From Mycobacterium kiyosense (GTDB taxonomy: Bacteria; Actinomycetota; Actinomycetes; Mycobacteriales; Mycobacteriaceae): a stretch of 64,000 nt of DNA. The stretch is taken from the NCBI GenBank assembly GCA_021654635.1, contig AP025179.1, positions 2,480,001-2,544,000 of the forward strand, given 5' to 3'. Positions 40,002 through 57,050 of this stretch are shown piece by piece. The translations under genes and the position numbers were made by a program. The notes beneath the pieces are model-generated. The model saw only the letters and a list, made by a program, of their open reading frames with translations. It ran no database searches and had not been told where the DNA came from. Each line of letters begins with the position of its first letter. Position 1 is the stretch's first letter.

Positions 40002-40682
40002 TCAGTACTGTCCTGCGGTGCGCAGCACGTAGGAACACACCATGATCTGGCCGCGCTGGAACAACAGCTGCGCCACGCCCTGGACGTCTTTGCGTTGCGA
40101 CCCCCCGACGGCGGGTGTCGCGTTCATGGAGAACAACACCTGGGCCTGGTACTGGGACAGATAGACGATCTTGTCGATCGAGGTGACCTGCACCTCGGAG
40201 AACTGCTTGCGGAACGCGTCGCTGCTCAGCTTGGCCAGCGCCAGGTCGGAGCGCTTGTCCTTGACGGCGTCGTAGATGCCGCACAACGCGTTGCGCACGA
40301 TGACGTCGGTGTCCTTGTGCGCCAGGGCATCCAGGTAGTTCTGCACGGCCGCTTTTGCCGATCCCTCGGAGAAAGTGCTGCCGGTGTTGGCGCCGTTGGT
40401 GCGCACCCCGTACACGATCGCCGTGGTCAGCGCGGCCACCAGCGCGATGGCCAGCAGAACGCCGATCAGCAGCCGCTTGGGCCGCCGCGGCTTGGCGTAA
40501 CCGCCCGGCGGGCCCGGCGGCGGAGGCCCGGGATGGGGCATGCCGGGCGGGCGCTGCTGCCCGTCGAGGTCGGGCGGAAAGTCCAGCGTCTGCGGCTGCT
40601 GAGCTCCGGTCTCGGGGTACGGCTGCCTGGGCGCAGACCCCTCGGCGCCCAGCGCAGGGTTCGGCGGGTGCGGACCGGCCAT
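40002..40682 (-). CDS. Proline-rich single-pass membrane protein (Rv2203-type)
   Basis: A 226-aa protein. The cytoplasmic N-terminus is Pro/Gly/Gln-rich (GMPHPGPPPPGPPGGY), then comes one transmembrane helix (LLIGVLLAIALVAALTTAIV) and an exported domain of about 120 residues (AAVQNYLDALAHKDTDVIV) resembling the DUF4878/Mce-associated NTF2-like folds. ATG 40682 has AGGAGA upstream at a suitable distance. The function is unknown. It is divergent from adoK. Confidence 0.82.
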   Translation of the reverse strand: MAGPHPPNPALGAEGSAPRQPYPETGAQQPQTLDFPPDLDGQQRPPGMPHPGPPPPGPPGGYAKPRRPKRLLIGVLLAIALVAALTTAIVYGVRTNGANTGSTFSEGSAKAAVQNYLDALAHKDTDVIVRNALCGIYDAVKDKRSDLALAKLSSDAFRKQFSEVQVTSIDKIVYLSQYQAQVLFSMNATPAVGGSQRKDVQGVAQLLFQRGQIMVCSYVLRTAGQY

Positions 40683-40798
40683 CGGTTTTTCTCCTACGCT
40701 GGTGGGACGAGGCGACGAGTGGGTTGCCGCGCGAGCCCAAGCATCCGGCAACCGGGTCAGTTCTTCTAGGCAGGCTAGCGCAACGGCTCGAGCCCGCT

Positions 40799-40848
40799 AT
40801 GGATGTCGGCCTCGCTATGACTGCGTTGGCCGCCCGGCCGACGTCCAT
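40799..40848. promoter_or_regulatory. 13-bp inverted repeat upstream of adoK
   Basis: ATGGATGTCGGCC (40799-40811) and GGCCGACGTCCAT (40836-40848) form a stem with a single G-U/A-C change and a 24-base loop. It lies 38-87 bases before the adoK start. It may be an operator or a 5'-UTR hairpin. Confidence 0.4.
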
Positions 40849-40867
40849 GAGAGGCTAGACGACCTAA

Positions 40868-43875
<3,008 letters not shown>

Positions 43876-43936
43876 GGCGCCCCAGTATGCCGCACTTCAC
43901 GACCGCCCGTGAGGCGACGCCCGGCGGGTCGGGGTG

Positions 43937-43954
43937 ACCAGGCGGTCGCCTGGT
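43937..43954. promoter_or_regulatory. Perfect palindrome between asnB and ctaC
   Basis: ACCAGGCG-GT-CGCCTGGT (8-bp arms, 2-bp spacer) lies in the 177-base divergent gap. A second palindrome, TCGGCC-GAA-GGCCGA, is at 44005-44019. Either could be an operator of the respiratory operon. Confidence 0.4.
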
Positions 43955-44052
43955 GGTGCGGCGTGGTCTACGCTGCGTAGTATTCGACGTCCGAGTTAGC
44001 CGAATCGGCCGAAGGCCGAGTCGGCCCAGCTTGTGATACAGGAGGCGCCAAC

Positions 44053-45138
44053 GTGACACGTCGCGGGCTGGATCGTTCGCACAGCTTGTCGCAGAGCAGT
44101 TCTGGTGGCGTACGCGCTTTCGGCCGCCGCCTTCGTCCGGTATTGCTGGTCGCGACCCTGGGCGTGCTGGCGGTCACCCTCAGCGGATGCAGCTGGCAGG
44201 ACGCGCTGGCCCTGGGCTGGCCCAAAGGCATCACCCACGAGGGCCACGCCAACCGGCAGCTGTGGATCGGGGCGGTAATCGCCTCGTTCGTCGTCGGCGC
44301 CATCGTGTGGGGCCTGATCTTCTGGGCCGCCGCCTTCCACCGGAAGAAGAAGACCGACACCGACCTGCCCCGCCAGTTCGGCTACAACATGCCGCTGGAG
44401 CTGGTGCTGACCGTCACGCCGTTCCTGATCATCTCGGTGCTGTTCTACTTCACGGTCGTGGTGCAGGAGAAGATGCTGCATCTGGCCAAAGACCCGGAGG
44501 TGGTGATCGACATCACCTCCTTCCAGTGGAACTGGAAATTCGGCTACCAGCGGGTCGCATTCAAGGACGGGACGTTCAACTACGAAGGTGCCGACCAACC
44601 CCGCAAAGAGATGATCTCCAAGCCCGAGGGCAAGGACTCCCACGGTGAAGAACTCGTCGGCGCGGTGCACGGATTCAACCCACAGGACCGGCAGTATCTG
44701 CACTGGGACAAGATCGAGATCTTGGGCACCAGCACCGAGATTCCCGTCCTGGTCCTGCCCGCCCACAAGCGCATCGAGTTCCAGATGGCCTCGGCCGACG
44801 TCATCCACGCCTGGTGGGTGCCCGAGTTCCTGTTCAAGCGCGACGTGATGCCCAACCCGGCGGCCAACAACTCCGTCAACGTCTTCCAGGTCGAGGAGAT
44901 CATCCGGACCGGCGCATTCGTCGGCCACTGCGCCGAGATGTGCGGCACCTACCACTCGATGATGAACTTCGAGGTCCGCGTGGTGGAGCCCAACGAGTTC
45001 GTCGCTTTCCTGCAGCAACGGATGGCGGGCAAGTCCAACGCCGAGGCCCTGCAGGCGATCCACCAGCCGCCGCTGGCGACCACCACTCATCCGTTCGAAA
45101 CCCGCCGCGGCGAATTGGCCCCGAGCCCTAGAGGTTAG
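44053..45138 (+). CDS. ctaC: Cytochrome c oxidase subunit II CtaC
   Basis: A 361-aa subunit of the aa3 oxidase. A lipoprotein-type signal ([17 protein letters not shown]) is followed by two transmembrane helices (about residues 70-95 and 110-135). The exported cupredoxin domain has the CuA ligands in HAWW and [23 protein letters not shown] is the aromatic patch for electron entry from the bound cytochrome cc of QcrC. GTG 44053 has a strong AGGAGG. It is co-transcribed with ctaF. Confidence 0.96.
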   Translation: MTRRGLDRSHSLSQSSSGGVRAFGRRLRPVLLVATLGVLAVTLSGCSWQDALALGWPKGITHEGHANRQLWIGAVIASFVVGAIVWGLIFWAAAFHRKKKTDTDLPRQFGYNMPLELVLTVTPFLIISVLFYFTVVVQEKMLHLAKDPEVVIDITSFQWNWKFGYQRVAFKDGTFNYEGADQPRKEMISKPEGKDSHGEELVGAVHGFNPQDRQYLHWDKIEILGTSTEIPVLVLPAHKRIEFQMASADVIHAWWVPEFLFKRDVMPNPAANNSVNVFQVEEIIRTGAFVGHCAEMCGTYHSMMNFEVRVVEPNEFVAFLQQRMAGKSNAEALQAIHQPPLATTTHPFETRRGELAPSPRG

Positions 45139-45146
45139 GACAACTC

Positions 45147-45566
45147 ATGAAGATCGAAGCCCGGCTGTTCGCGATCATCTCCGGCTTCTTCGTACTGGTG
45201 ACGCCGCTGTACGCGGTGCTGACGGCGCTGTACGCCACCGGCGGCGTCGAATGGGCGGGCACCACCGCACTGGCCCTGACCGCCGGCTTGGCGTTGATCG
45301 TGTTCACCTTCTTCAGGTTCGTCTCGCGGCGGCTCGACACCCGGCCCGAGGACTACGAGGGCGCCGAGATCAGCGACGGCGCAGGCGAATTGGGCTTCTT
45401 CAGCCCGCACAGCTGGTGGCCGATCATGATCGCCCTGTCCGGGTCGGTGACGGCCGTGGGTATGGCGCTGTGGCTGCCGTGGCTGATCGTCGCCGGCGTG
45501 GTGTTCATCCTGGCCTCGGTGGGCGGACTGGTCTTCGAGTACTACGTTGGGCCCGAGAAGCACTGA
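45147..45566 (+). CDS. ctaF: Cytochrome c oxidase subunit IV CtaF
   Basis: A 139-aa protein with four transmembrane helices ([80 protein letters not shown]) and a loop [16 protein letters not shown]. It matches the actinobacterial subunit IV, Rv2199c (139 aa). ATG 45147 follows AGGACAACTC, nine bases after the ctaC stop. Confidence 0.94.
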   Translation: MKIEARLFAIISGFFVLVTPLYAVLTALYATGGVEWAGTTALALTAGLALIVFTFFRFVSRRLDTRPEDYEGAEISDGAGELGFFSPHSWWPIMIALSGSVTAVGMALWLPWLIVAGVVFILASVGGLVFEYYVGPEKH

Positions 45567-45748
45567 TCGAATCCCGAAAGGTCACAATCAGGGCATCAGT
45601 TGATCCGCGGTCAGTTTGCCGCGGCGCCGGTGGCCCGACCGGTTGGGTAGGGTTTTCGAGGCACCATGAGAATTCACCGAGCGCGCGTGCCCGGGTGCAG
45701 CCGCGGAGTCACACGCGCCGGTCGGGCAGTTGGACAGGGTAGGCAGAC

Positions 45749-46702
45749 ATGAGCGGGCCGAATCCGCCGGGACGGGAACCTGAGGAACCCGACCCTGCCG
45801 CCGAGCCCTCCGAACCCGAATCCCTGGGCGAAGAGTTCGACGGTGACCTGGACGACGAGCTGAATCCGGTCGATGATCTCGACCACGCCGACGATTTCGA
45901 CGACGGCGGCGGGCACGCCGATGCGACCGATGCCTACTCGCAGGCGTACTCGGCGCCGGAATCGGAGCTGTTCGTCAGCGGCCGGTACGTGCCCGCCGAT
46001 CTGGCGCTCTACGACTACGACGGGTACGAGGACTTCGACGACGATCACGCCGCGCCGCGGTGGCCGTGGGTGGTCGGCGTCACCGCGATCCTGGCCGCGA
46101 TCGCGCTGGTGGCCGCGGTGTCGGTGTTGGTAGCACGTACCGACACCAGCAAACTCGCCAGCCCGGGGGCCACGACCACCACGTCCTCGACGCCGCCGGT
46201 CCAGGATCAGATCACCACCACCAAACCGCCGCCGCCGTCCTCCGAGCCGCCGCCCACCTCGGTGCCGCCTCCGCCGCCCAGCGAAGTCCCCACCGCGACC
46301 GAGACGCAGACGGTCACCGTGACCCCTGCGCCGGCGCCCGCTCCGGTGCCGCCCGCGCCGACGTCAGCGCCGCCACCTGCCAGTTCCCCGGCGGCGGCAC
46401 CGCCGCCGGTCACTACGACCACGCCCGCCGGGCCGCGCCAGGTCACCTACTCGGTGACCGGCACCAAGGCGCCGGGTGACATCATTTCGGTCACCTACGT
46501 CGACGCGTCCGGTCGACGCCGGACACAGCACAACGTGTACATACCGTGGTCGATGACCGTCACGCCGATCTCGCAGTCCGACGTGGGCTCGGTGGAAGCG
46601 TCCAGTCTCTTCCGCGTCAGCAAATTGAACTGCTCGATTATCACTAGCGATGGGACGGTATTGTCCTCGAACACCAACGACTCGCCTCAGACGAGCTGCT
46701 GA
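45749..46702 (+). CDS. mmpS3: MmpS3 family membrane protein
   Basis: A 317-aa protein. A long acidic cytoplasmic N-terminus ([20 protein letters not shown]) is followed by one transmembrane helix ([20 protein letters not shown]) and an exported Pro/Thr/Ser-rich linker ([20 protein letters not shown]). A C-terminal MmpS domain ([20 protein letters not shown], ending in two cysteines) completes it. MmpS proteins usually partner MmpL transporters, but MmpS3 stands alone next to oxidase genes, as in M. tuberculosis, and is a candidate cell-envelope or division factor. The 182 bases upstream show no gene. Confidence 0.92.
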   Translation: MSGPNPPGREPEEPDPAAEPSEPESLGEEFDGDLDDELNPVDDLDHADDFDDGGGHADATDAYSQAYSAPESELFVSGRYVPADLALYDYDGYEDFDDDHAAPRWPWVVGVTAILAAIALVAAVSVLVARTDTSKLASPGATTTTSSTPPVQDQITTTKPPPPSSEPPPTSVPPPPPSEVPTATETQTVTVTPAPAPAPVPPAPTSAPPPASSPAAAPPPVTTTTPAGPRQVTYSVTGTKAPGDIISVTYVDASGRRRTQHNVYIPWSMTVTPISQSDVGSVEASSLFRVSKLNCSIITSDGTVLSSNTNDSPQTSC

Positions 46703-47340
46703 TGGTAGGCCGATATTCCGCATACCGCCGGGGGCCCGACCCCGTGGTCAATCCTCAGGTCATCGATCGCATCATGATCGGTGCGTGCGCTGCCGTGTGG
46801 CTGATACTGGTCGGTGTCAGCGTGGCCGCCTTCGTGGCCCTGGCCGACCTGGGTCGCGGCTACCACAAGGCGTCGCACAGTCCCCACACCACCTGGGTGC
46901 TGTACGCCATCATCGTCGTCTCCGCGCTGATCATCGCCGCCGCCATCCCGGTGTTGCTGCGGGCCCGCAGGATGACGCAGGCCGAGCCGGTGGTGCGGTC
47001 CAGGGCCCTGCAGGGCGGCGGATCCGCCCGGCAGACCGGCCGACCCACGGGGCGTGCCACGCCCGCGCCGGCACCACGCGAATCGGTGAAAGCCTATGGG
47101 GCGCTTGACGAATGGTCCGGGGAGACGGTGGACCGGATCTGGCTGCGCGGGACGCTGGCGCTGACCAGCGTGATCGGTGCGGCGCTGGTCGGTGTCGGGT
47201 TGGCGACCTACCTGATGGCCGCGGGCCACGACGGGGGCGCGTGGGTGAGCTATGCGTTCGCCGGGCTGATCATCGCCGGCACACCGGCGGTCGAGTGGTA
47301 TTACGTGCGGCAGCTACGGCGCGGCCCCGCGGCGCACTAG
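46702..47340 (+). CDS. DUF2561 membrane protein (Rv2197c-type)
   Basis: A 212-aa protein with four predicted helices in two pairs (IMIGACAAVWLILVGVSVAA; WVLYAIIVVSALIIAAAIPV; GTLALTSVIGAALVGVGLAT; VSYAFAGLIIAGTPAVEWYY) around a charged loop. The ATG shares its A with the mmpS3 stop (TGATG), so the two are coupled. The function is unknown; its conserved position between mmpS3 and qcrB suggests a link with the respiratory supercomplex or envelope. Confidence 0.88.
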   Translation: MVGRYSAYRRGPDPVVNPQVIDRIMIGACAAVWLILVGVSVAAFVALADLGRGYHKASHSPHTTWVLYAIIVVSALIIAAAIPVLLRARRMTQAEPVVRSRALQGGGSARQTGRPTGRATPAPAPRESVKAYGALDEWSGETVDRIWLRGTLALTSVIGAALVGVGLATYLMAAGHDGGAWVSYAFAGLIIAGTPAVEWYYVRQLRRGPAAH

Positions 47341-47390
47341 ACCCGTGTCGTGTTGCCGCTGATGTCGTGCGCGAAATTGGCATGTCGTGT

Positions 47391-47804
47391 TCAGCGGCGG
47401 GGTACGGAAGTACCGGCCGGAATGCGAAACCCTCGTCCGACATGGACGGTCTTGATGCGCCAGCCAGTGGATGTCCGCGCGTAGGTCATCTCGGCGTCCA
47501 TGTGGACGGTCCCGGGCCGGCCGTCGTAATCCGACGCGATCCACAGCTGCCACCGACCGGTGGCCGTGTCGGCGACGACGGTGATTATCGGGTTGAGGAA
47601 CGTATGCATCGCACAGGACACACGGGCCGTGGCGGCGGGCAGTTCGGCGGCGATGGCCTCGGCGCCGACGGTGGTGCCGAAATCGTCGCTGCTCCAACAT
47701 GCGTCGGCGGTAAAGACGTCGGCGATGGCGGCCAGATCGAGGGTCTTCGCTGGACGCCGTCTTCGACTTGCTCGAACACGGTTTGGGTCAACGGGATGGA
47801 CCAT
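47391..47804 (-). CDS. NTF2/SnoaL-like protein (5' end uncertain, probable frameshift)
   Basis: The body of the protein (TLDLAAIADVFTADACWSSD, HTFLNPIITVVAD, WQLWIASDYDGRPGTVHMDA, ARTSTGWRIKTVHVGR) fits the SnoaL/NTF2-like fold used by small ligand-binding proteins and isomerases. As written, 137 aa start from ATG 47804, but the first 20 residues are arginine-rich and look like a shadow frame. An adjacent frame reads TVFEQVEDGVQR directly before KTLDLAA, from GTG 47779; a missing base near 47744-47752 would join them. It is not at this place in M. tuberculosis. It lies just downstream of qcrB. Confidence 0.65.
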   Translation of the reverse strand: MVHPVDPNRVRASRRRRPAKTLDLAAIADVFTADACWSSDDFGTTVGAEAIAAELPAATARVSCAMHTFLNPIITVVADTATGRWQLWIASDYDGRPGTVHMDAEMTYARTSTGWRIKTVHVGRGFRIPAGTSVPRR

Positions 47805-47867
47805 CTGAGACCGCGGATGGCACCCGCCCGCTTGGCGGACCGACTCCTGCGCGCTCGGTGGCGTGTC

Positions 47868-50726
<2,859 letters not shown>

Positions 50727-50730
<4 letters not shown>

Positions 50731-51593
50731 GAGCGCGCCCCAATCCACAGTGCCAGCGAGATGGCGCCGACCATGCCGATGATCCACATCGCCATGCCCT
50801 CGGGTGCGGGTCCGAATCCGCCCAGGCCGTAGCCGCCCGGGGTGCGCTCCTCGGCGACGGTGCGCACGTAGGCGATGATGTCCTTCTTCGACTCCAACGA
50901 GAGCTGACGGTCGGAGAACTTCGGCATGTTCTGCGGGCCGGTCAGCATCGCGGTCAGGATCTGCTGCTCGTTGGCGGGACCGAGGTCGGGTGCAAACTTG
51001 CCGGAGGACAGCGCGCCGCCCTTGCCGGTGAAGTTGTGGCAGGAGGCGCAGTTCAACCGGAACAGGTCGCCGCCGCGGCCGAGGTCGGACCCGCGCAGCG
51101 ACGCCATCTGCAGGCTGCCGTCGGGGTTGCGCAGCACGGTCGGGCCGCCGCCACCGTAGGCCTGCACGTAGGCGCCGATCGCGTCGATCTGGTGTTCGTC
51201 GAAGATCGGTTCCTTGCGCTGCGCCTGGGCTTCACCGCGCATGGCGGGCATCCGGCCGGTCGACACCTGGAAGTAGACGGCGGCGTCGCCGACACCGATC
51301 AGGCTGGGCCCGTGGTCCGGCACACCCTGCAGGTTGGCGCCGTGGCAGGACACGCAGGAGGTCTCGTAAAGCTGCTGGCCGCTTCGCAGTTGGGCCAGGC
51401 CCGACTCGTCGGCCACCGCCACCTGGGGGGTCGGGGTCAGCACCGCCGCCAACCCGCCGGCGATGGTCAGAGCGATCAGCAGCAGCAACGCACCCGACAG
51501 CCGACGGCGAAGGCGCCGCCGCGAGCGATCGTCGCGCCGCTTTTCCGGCTGGCCGGGCCGCCGGCCGGATCGGGTGAATCCCAGTCTCTTCAA
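50727..51593 (-). CDS. qcrC: Cytochrome bc1 complex dihaem cytochrome c subunit QcrC
   Basis: A 288-aa dihaem cytochrome cc. An N-terminal anchor ([20 protein letters not shown]) is followed by two haem c motifs, CVSCH and CASCH, with methionine-ligand regions GRMPAM and [10 protein letters not shown]-terminal helix ([19 protein letters not shown]) completes it. It hands electrons directly to CtaC in the III2-IV2 supercomplex, replacing a soluble cytochrome c. Start is TTG 51593 after AGGAGTG. It is coupled to qcrA by ATGA. Confidence 0.96.
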
Positions 51594-51642
51594 CTGAGCA
51601 CTCCTGTTCTCGGGCCTGTTGGGAGGGGTGGGCTGAAACGGA

Positions 51643-53464
<1,822 letters not shown>

Positions 53465-55402
53465 GTCCAATTGCTCGGCAGCCAGTTTCGCCGAACGGGC
53501 CGCTGCCGCCCATCGGGCCCACGGGCCGGCCGACCGCAGCGGTGAGGCCCAGCCGGCGTCCTGCGCGCCGGTGACGCGGACGATCCGCACCCCCGGCGCG
53601 GCCAGCCAGCGGGCGATCAGCGCGGTCTCCTCGACCAGCGCACCACCGAGCGGGGCGGCGGACGGCAGGATCGTCTGGGCGCCGGCGGCGATGGCCTCGA
53701 CCACGGGCATCGGCGGCACCCCGCGCCGCGCCACGCCGGCAGCGGCGAGTTGGCCGTGGCGGATGACGACGAGTTCGTACCCCTTATCCCCGTCTGGTGC
53801 TGCGGCGATCAGCTCGGGCAGCGCGGCCAGGGCGCGCAGCCGCTGACCGCGCCACAGCACCTCGACGGCGGTGCAGATGTGGTCGCGCAACCGTGCCGCG
53901 CTCTCGTAGTGGCGGCGCTCGGCCAGTGCCGAGACCTGGTCGACGGCCGCGGCCAGCGCGGTGTTGTCGGTGCCGTCGATCAGCGTTTCGACGCGCCGCG
54001 CCGCCGCGGCGTACTGCTCGGCCGTCGCGTCCCGGGCCGCCGGGCAGGGCGACACCTCGAGTTCGGGACAGGCCGGCCCGTGCCGGGCCGACCGCGCCAG
54101 CCGTTTGGTGCAGGTCCGCACGCCGGTGAAGCGGGCGAGCAGGGCAGCGGTGTCCGCGGCGTCCGTCCGGGACCGGAACGGGCCGATGGCACGGTCGTGG
54201 CGCGGGTTGCGCACCACCGAGAGCCGCGGGAACGCCTCGTCGGTGAGCACCACCCACCACCACCGGTGCGGAAACCGCGACCGGCGGTTGTAGGGCGGGG
54301 CGTGGGCGGCCAGCAACCGAAGTTCCCGCACTCCGGCCTCCAGCGGGTGTGCGCATTCGACGTGGTCGACCGCAGCGGCGAGGCTGACCATCTCTTTCAT
54401 CCTGCCGCGCGGATCGGCGCCGGTGAAGTACTGGCTGACCCGCCGTCGCAGGTCGACCGCGGTGCCGATATAGAGCACCTCGCCCGACGGGCCACGGAAC
54501 AGATAGACACCCGGCCGGCGCGGCAGCCCGTCGGCCAGCACCCGCTTGCGGCGCTGGGCGGGGGTCACGTCGGGCAGGTAGGACCGCAGGTCGGTATAGG
54601 TGTGGATGCCCTGGTTGCCCACCCGCTCGATCAGGGCATGCAGCACGTCGACGGTGGCGCGGGCGTCGTCGAGGGCACGGTGCGTCGGTTGCGTCGCCAC
54701 CGCGAACAGCCGCGCCAACTCGGCCAGTCGCACGCTGGGCGCCTCCTCCCGGCTCAGCACCCGCCGGGCCAGCCGGACGGTGCACAGCACCTTCGGGCGC
54801 GGCCAGTGCAGCTGGCACCGCTCGGCCGCGGCGCGCAGGAAGCCGACGTCGAAGCCGGCGTTGTGGGCGACCAGCACCGCGTCGCCGGCGAACTCGAAGA
54901 ACATCGGCAGGACCGCATCGATGGTGGGGGCGTCGCAGACCATCGCCGTGGTGATTCCGGTCAGTCGGACGATCTGGGGCGGGATGCTGCGCCCGGGGTC
55001 GACGAGGGTGGCGAATTCGCCCAGGACGGCGCCGCCGCGCACCTTGACCGCGCCGATCTCGGTGATGGCGTCCGGCGCGGCCGCGGTGTTGCCGACGGCG
55101 CGCCCGCCGGTGGTCTCCAGGTCGACCACGACGAACGTGGTCTCGCGCAGCGGGCGCTCCTGGGGCTGTTGCCATGCCTCGAGTCCGTCGCAGAGCCCGG
55201 TGAAGCTGAGCTGAGTCGCACCGGTCGCAGCACCCATGCCGGTGACGTTAGGCAGGCGCACCGACAACCGTCGGCTCCCGCGCCGGACGGCCCGCGCCCG
55301 CGGATCCGGAATTGTCCGATGGAGCCAGTTGTCGGTGCCCACCGCTAGCGTGCGGTGCAGCCTGACTTTGCGAGGGAAAGCCGACGGAGAGGACCGACTC
55401 AG

Positions 55403-55666
55403 ATGGCACTCAACGGTGCAGCCGGAAGTGAGGGTGCTGCCGGGCCCAGGCCGGGGGAACCGGTGGTCATCGACTGCGACGATTGCGCGGTGCGTGGCTC
55501 CGGCTGCCGCGACTGCGTGGTCAGCGTCTTACTCGGCGTGCCCGAAACCCTTTCGTACGACGAGCAAGTCGCGTTGGAGGCGCTGGCCGAGGTGGGTTTG
55601 GCGCCGCGGTTACGGCTGGTGCCGATCCGCGGCGGCCGGGTGGTGTCGCCTAAAGGGGTCGCGTGA
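55403..55666 (+). CDS. Small conserved protein with two CxxC-like pairs
   Basis: An 87-aa protein. The centre is [22 protein letters not shown] (shown in parts: CDDC and GCRDC), giving four closely spaced cysteines that could bind zinc or an Fe-S cluster. The C-terminal part [19 protein letters not shown] is conserved in actinobacterial homologues I recall but cannot name. It has its own 165-base upstream gap, divergent from the nuclease gene, and precedes ripC. Function unknown. Confidence 0.72.
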   Translation: MALNGAAGSEGAAGPRPGEPVVIDCDDCAVRGSGCRDCVVSVLLGVPETLSYDEQVALEALAEVGLAPRLRLVPIRGGRVVSPKGVA

Positions 55667-55756
55667 TCGGGTCGTGTAGGGTCGTCGACGGCAAGATCCT
55701 TCAATCACATAGAAATGACAGAAATCTTCCCATTTTCTTAACGCCCCCCTTTGGAC

Positions 55757-55819
55757 AAACGTCGATATCGTTTCGTAACCTGTTTGAGACCTAAACCAGC
55801 TCGGCGGATAAACGTCGAT
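55757..55819 (+). repeat. Direct repeat AAACGTCGAT in the ripC leader
   Basis: AAACGTCGAT occurs at 55757-55766 and again at 55810-55819, in an AT-richer gap (55667-55839) before ripC. The spacing of 53 bases would place both on one DNA face, as for paired regulator sites. No known riboswitch core was recognised. Confidence 0.45.
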
Positions 55820-55839
55820 GGCAGTTTAAGGAAGCAATC

Positions 55840-57012
55840 TTGAGGCTCGACTGTAGGCATTCGATCGCGCGCGCAATCAAGCGGTCCGCCATCGGTTCGT
55901 TAGCGAGCTTCGTCGTGTTGTCCGGCATCACCGCGGGTATTGCGATGGCCGATCCCGCCCAGGACGCAGTGGCGAAGCTGAACGAGCTTTCCCGGCAGGC
56001 CGAGCAGACCACCGAAGCGATGCACAGCGCGCAGCTCGACTTGAACGAAAAGCTGGCCGCCCAGCGGGCCGCCGAGAGCAAACTGAACGAAGCCCAAACC
56101 GCCGTGCAGGCGTCGAAGGCCCGATTGGCCGCGCTGCAGAACACGGTCAACAAGGTCGCCGCCGCGGTCTACATGGGCGGCCGGACCAACGGTCTGGATG
56201 CCATCTTGACCGCGGAGTCGCCGCAGCTGCTGATCGACGGGCTGGCGGTGCAGCGGGTGATGGCGGGTCAGATGTCAGCGCAGATGGCCAGCTTCAAGGC
56301 CGCGAACGCAGAGGCCACCAAGGCTGAGCAGGCCGCCGCCAAGTCGGCCGCGGACGCCAAGGCCGCCGCCGAGCAAGCCGCGGCGGTGCGGGCCAACCTG
56401 CAACACAAGCAGAGTCAGCTGCAGGTGCAGATCGCCGTGGTCAAGTCGCAGTACGCGGCGCTGACACCGGACCAGCGCACCGCGCTGGCCCAGCCCGGCC
56501 CGGTTCCGCAAGGGGCTCCGGGCGCGCCGGGCGCTCCCGGTCCCGAGGCGTTGCCGCCGGGTGCGCCGCCCGCGCCGGAGGGCGCGCCGGCTCCCGAGGC
56601 TCCCGCTCCCGGTGGCGCCGGCGGGGTGACCGGAGCGCCGTTCACCGCACCCGAGGGTGGCAGCGGTGATCGCGCGATGGTGGTGCAAGCCGCGTTGACG
56701 CAGATCGGCTCGCCCTACGTGTGGGGCGGCGCCGCGCCCGGTGGCTTCGACTGCTCGGGATTGGTGATGTGGGCTTTCCAGCAGGCCGGCATCTCGCTGC
56801 CGCACTCCAGCCAGGCGCTGGCCCACGGTGGGCAGCCGGTGTCGCTCGGCGAGCTGCAGCCCGGAGACGTGCTGACCTTCTACTCCGACGCATCGCACGC
56901 CGGCATCTACGTCGGTGACGGAATGATGATCCATTCCTCCACCTACGGCCAGCCGGTTCGCGTGGTGCCGATGGACTCCTCCGGCCCGATCTACGACGCG
57001 CGCCGCTACTGA
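55840..57012 (+). CDS. ripC: Peptidoglycan endopeptidase RipC-type, NlpC/P60 family
   Basis: A 390-aa secreted protein homologous to Rv2190c. A signal peptide (SAIGSLASFVVLSGITAGIA, cleavage after MA) is followed by a coiled coil of about 180 residues (LNELSRQAEQTTEAMHSAQL onward) and a Pro/Ala/Gly-rich hinge (GAPGAPGPEALPPGAPPAPE). The C-terminal NlpC/P60 domain has catalytic Cys in GGFDCSGLVMWAF and His in DASHAGIYVGDG and IHSSTYG. It cleaves peptide stems of peptidoglycan and is expected to be activated by FtsX through the coiled coil. Start is TTG 55840, six bases after AAGGAAG. Confidence 0.93.
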   Translation: MRLDCRHSIARAIKRSAIGSLASFVVLSGITAGIAMADPAQDAVAKLNELSRQAEQTTEAMHSAQLDLNEKLAAQRAAESKLNEAQTAVQASKARLAALQNTVNKVAAAVYMGGRTNGLDAILTAESPQLLIDGLAVQRVMAGQMSAQMASFKAANAEATKAEQAAAKSAADAKAAAEQAAAVRANLQHKQSQLQVQIAVVKSQYAALTPDQRTALAQPGPVPQGAPGAPGAPGPEALPPGAPPAPEGAPAPEAPAPGGAGGVTGAPFTAPEGGSGDRAMVVQAALTQIGSPYVWGGAAPGGFDCSGLVMWAFQQAGISLPHSSQALAHGGQPVSLGELQPGDVLTFYSDASHAGIYVGDGMMIHSSTYGQPVRVVPMDSSGPIYDARRY

Positions 57013-57050
57013 CGGAATCCTCGCACCGTTGCCGTTCGGCGCGCCTGCTG

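Noticed and set aside
55667..55839. c-di-AMP (ydaO-type) riboswitch in the ripC leader
   Set aside because: Such elements occur before NlpC/P60 genes in actinobacteria, but the conserved core sequence was not found here.
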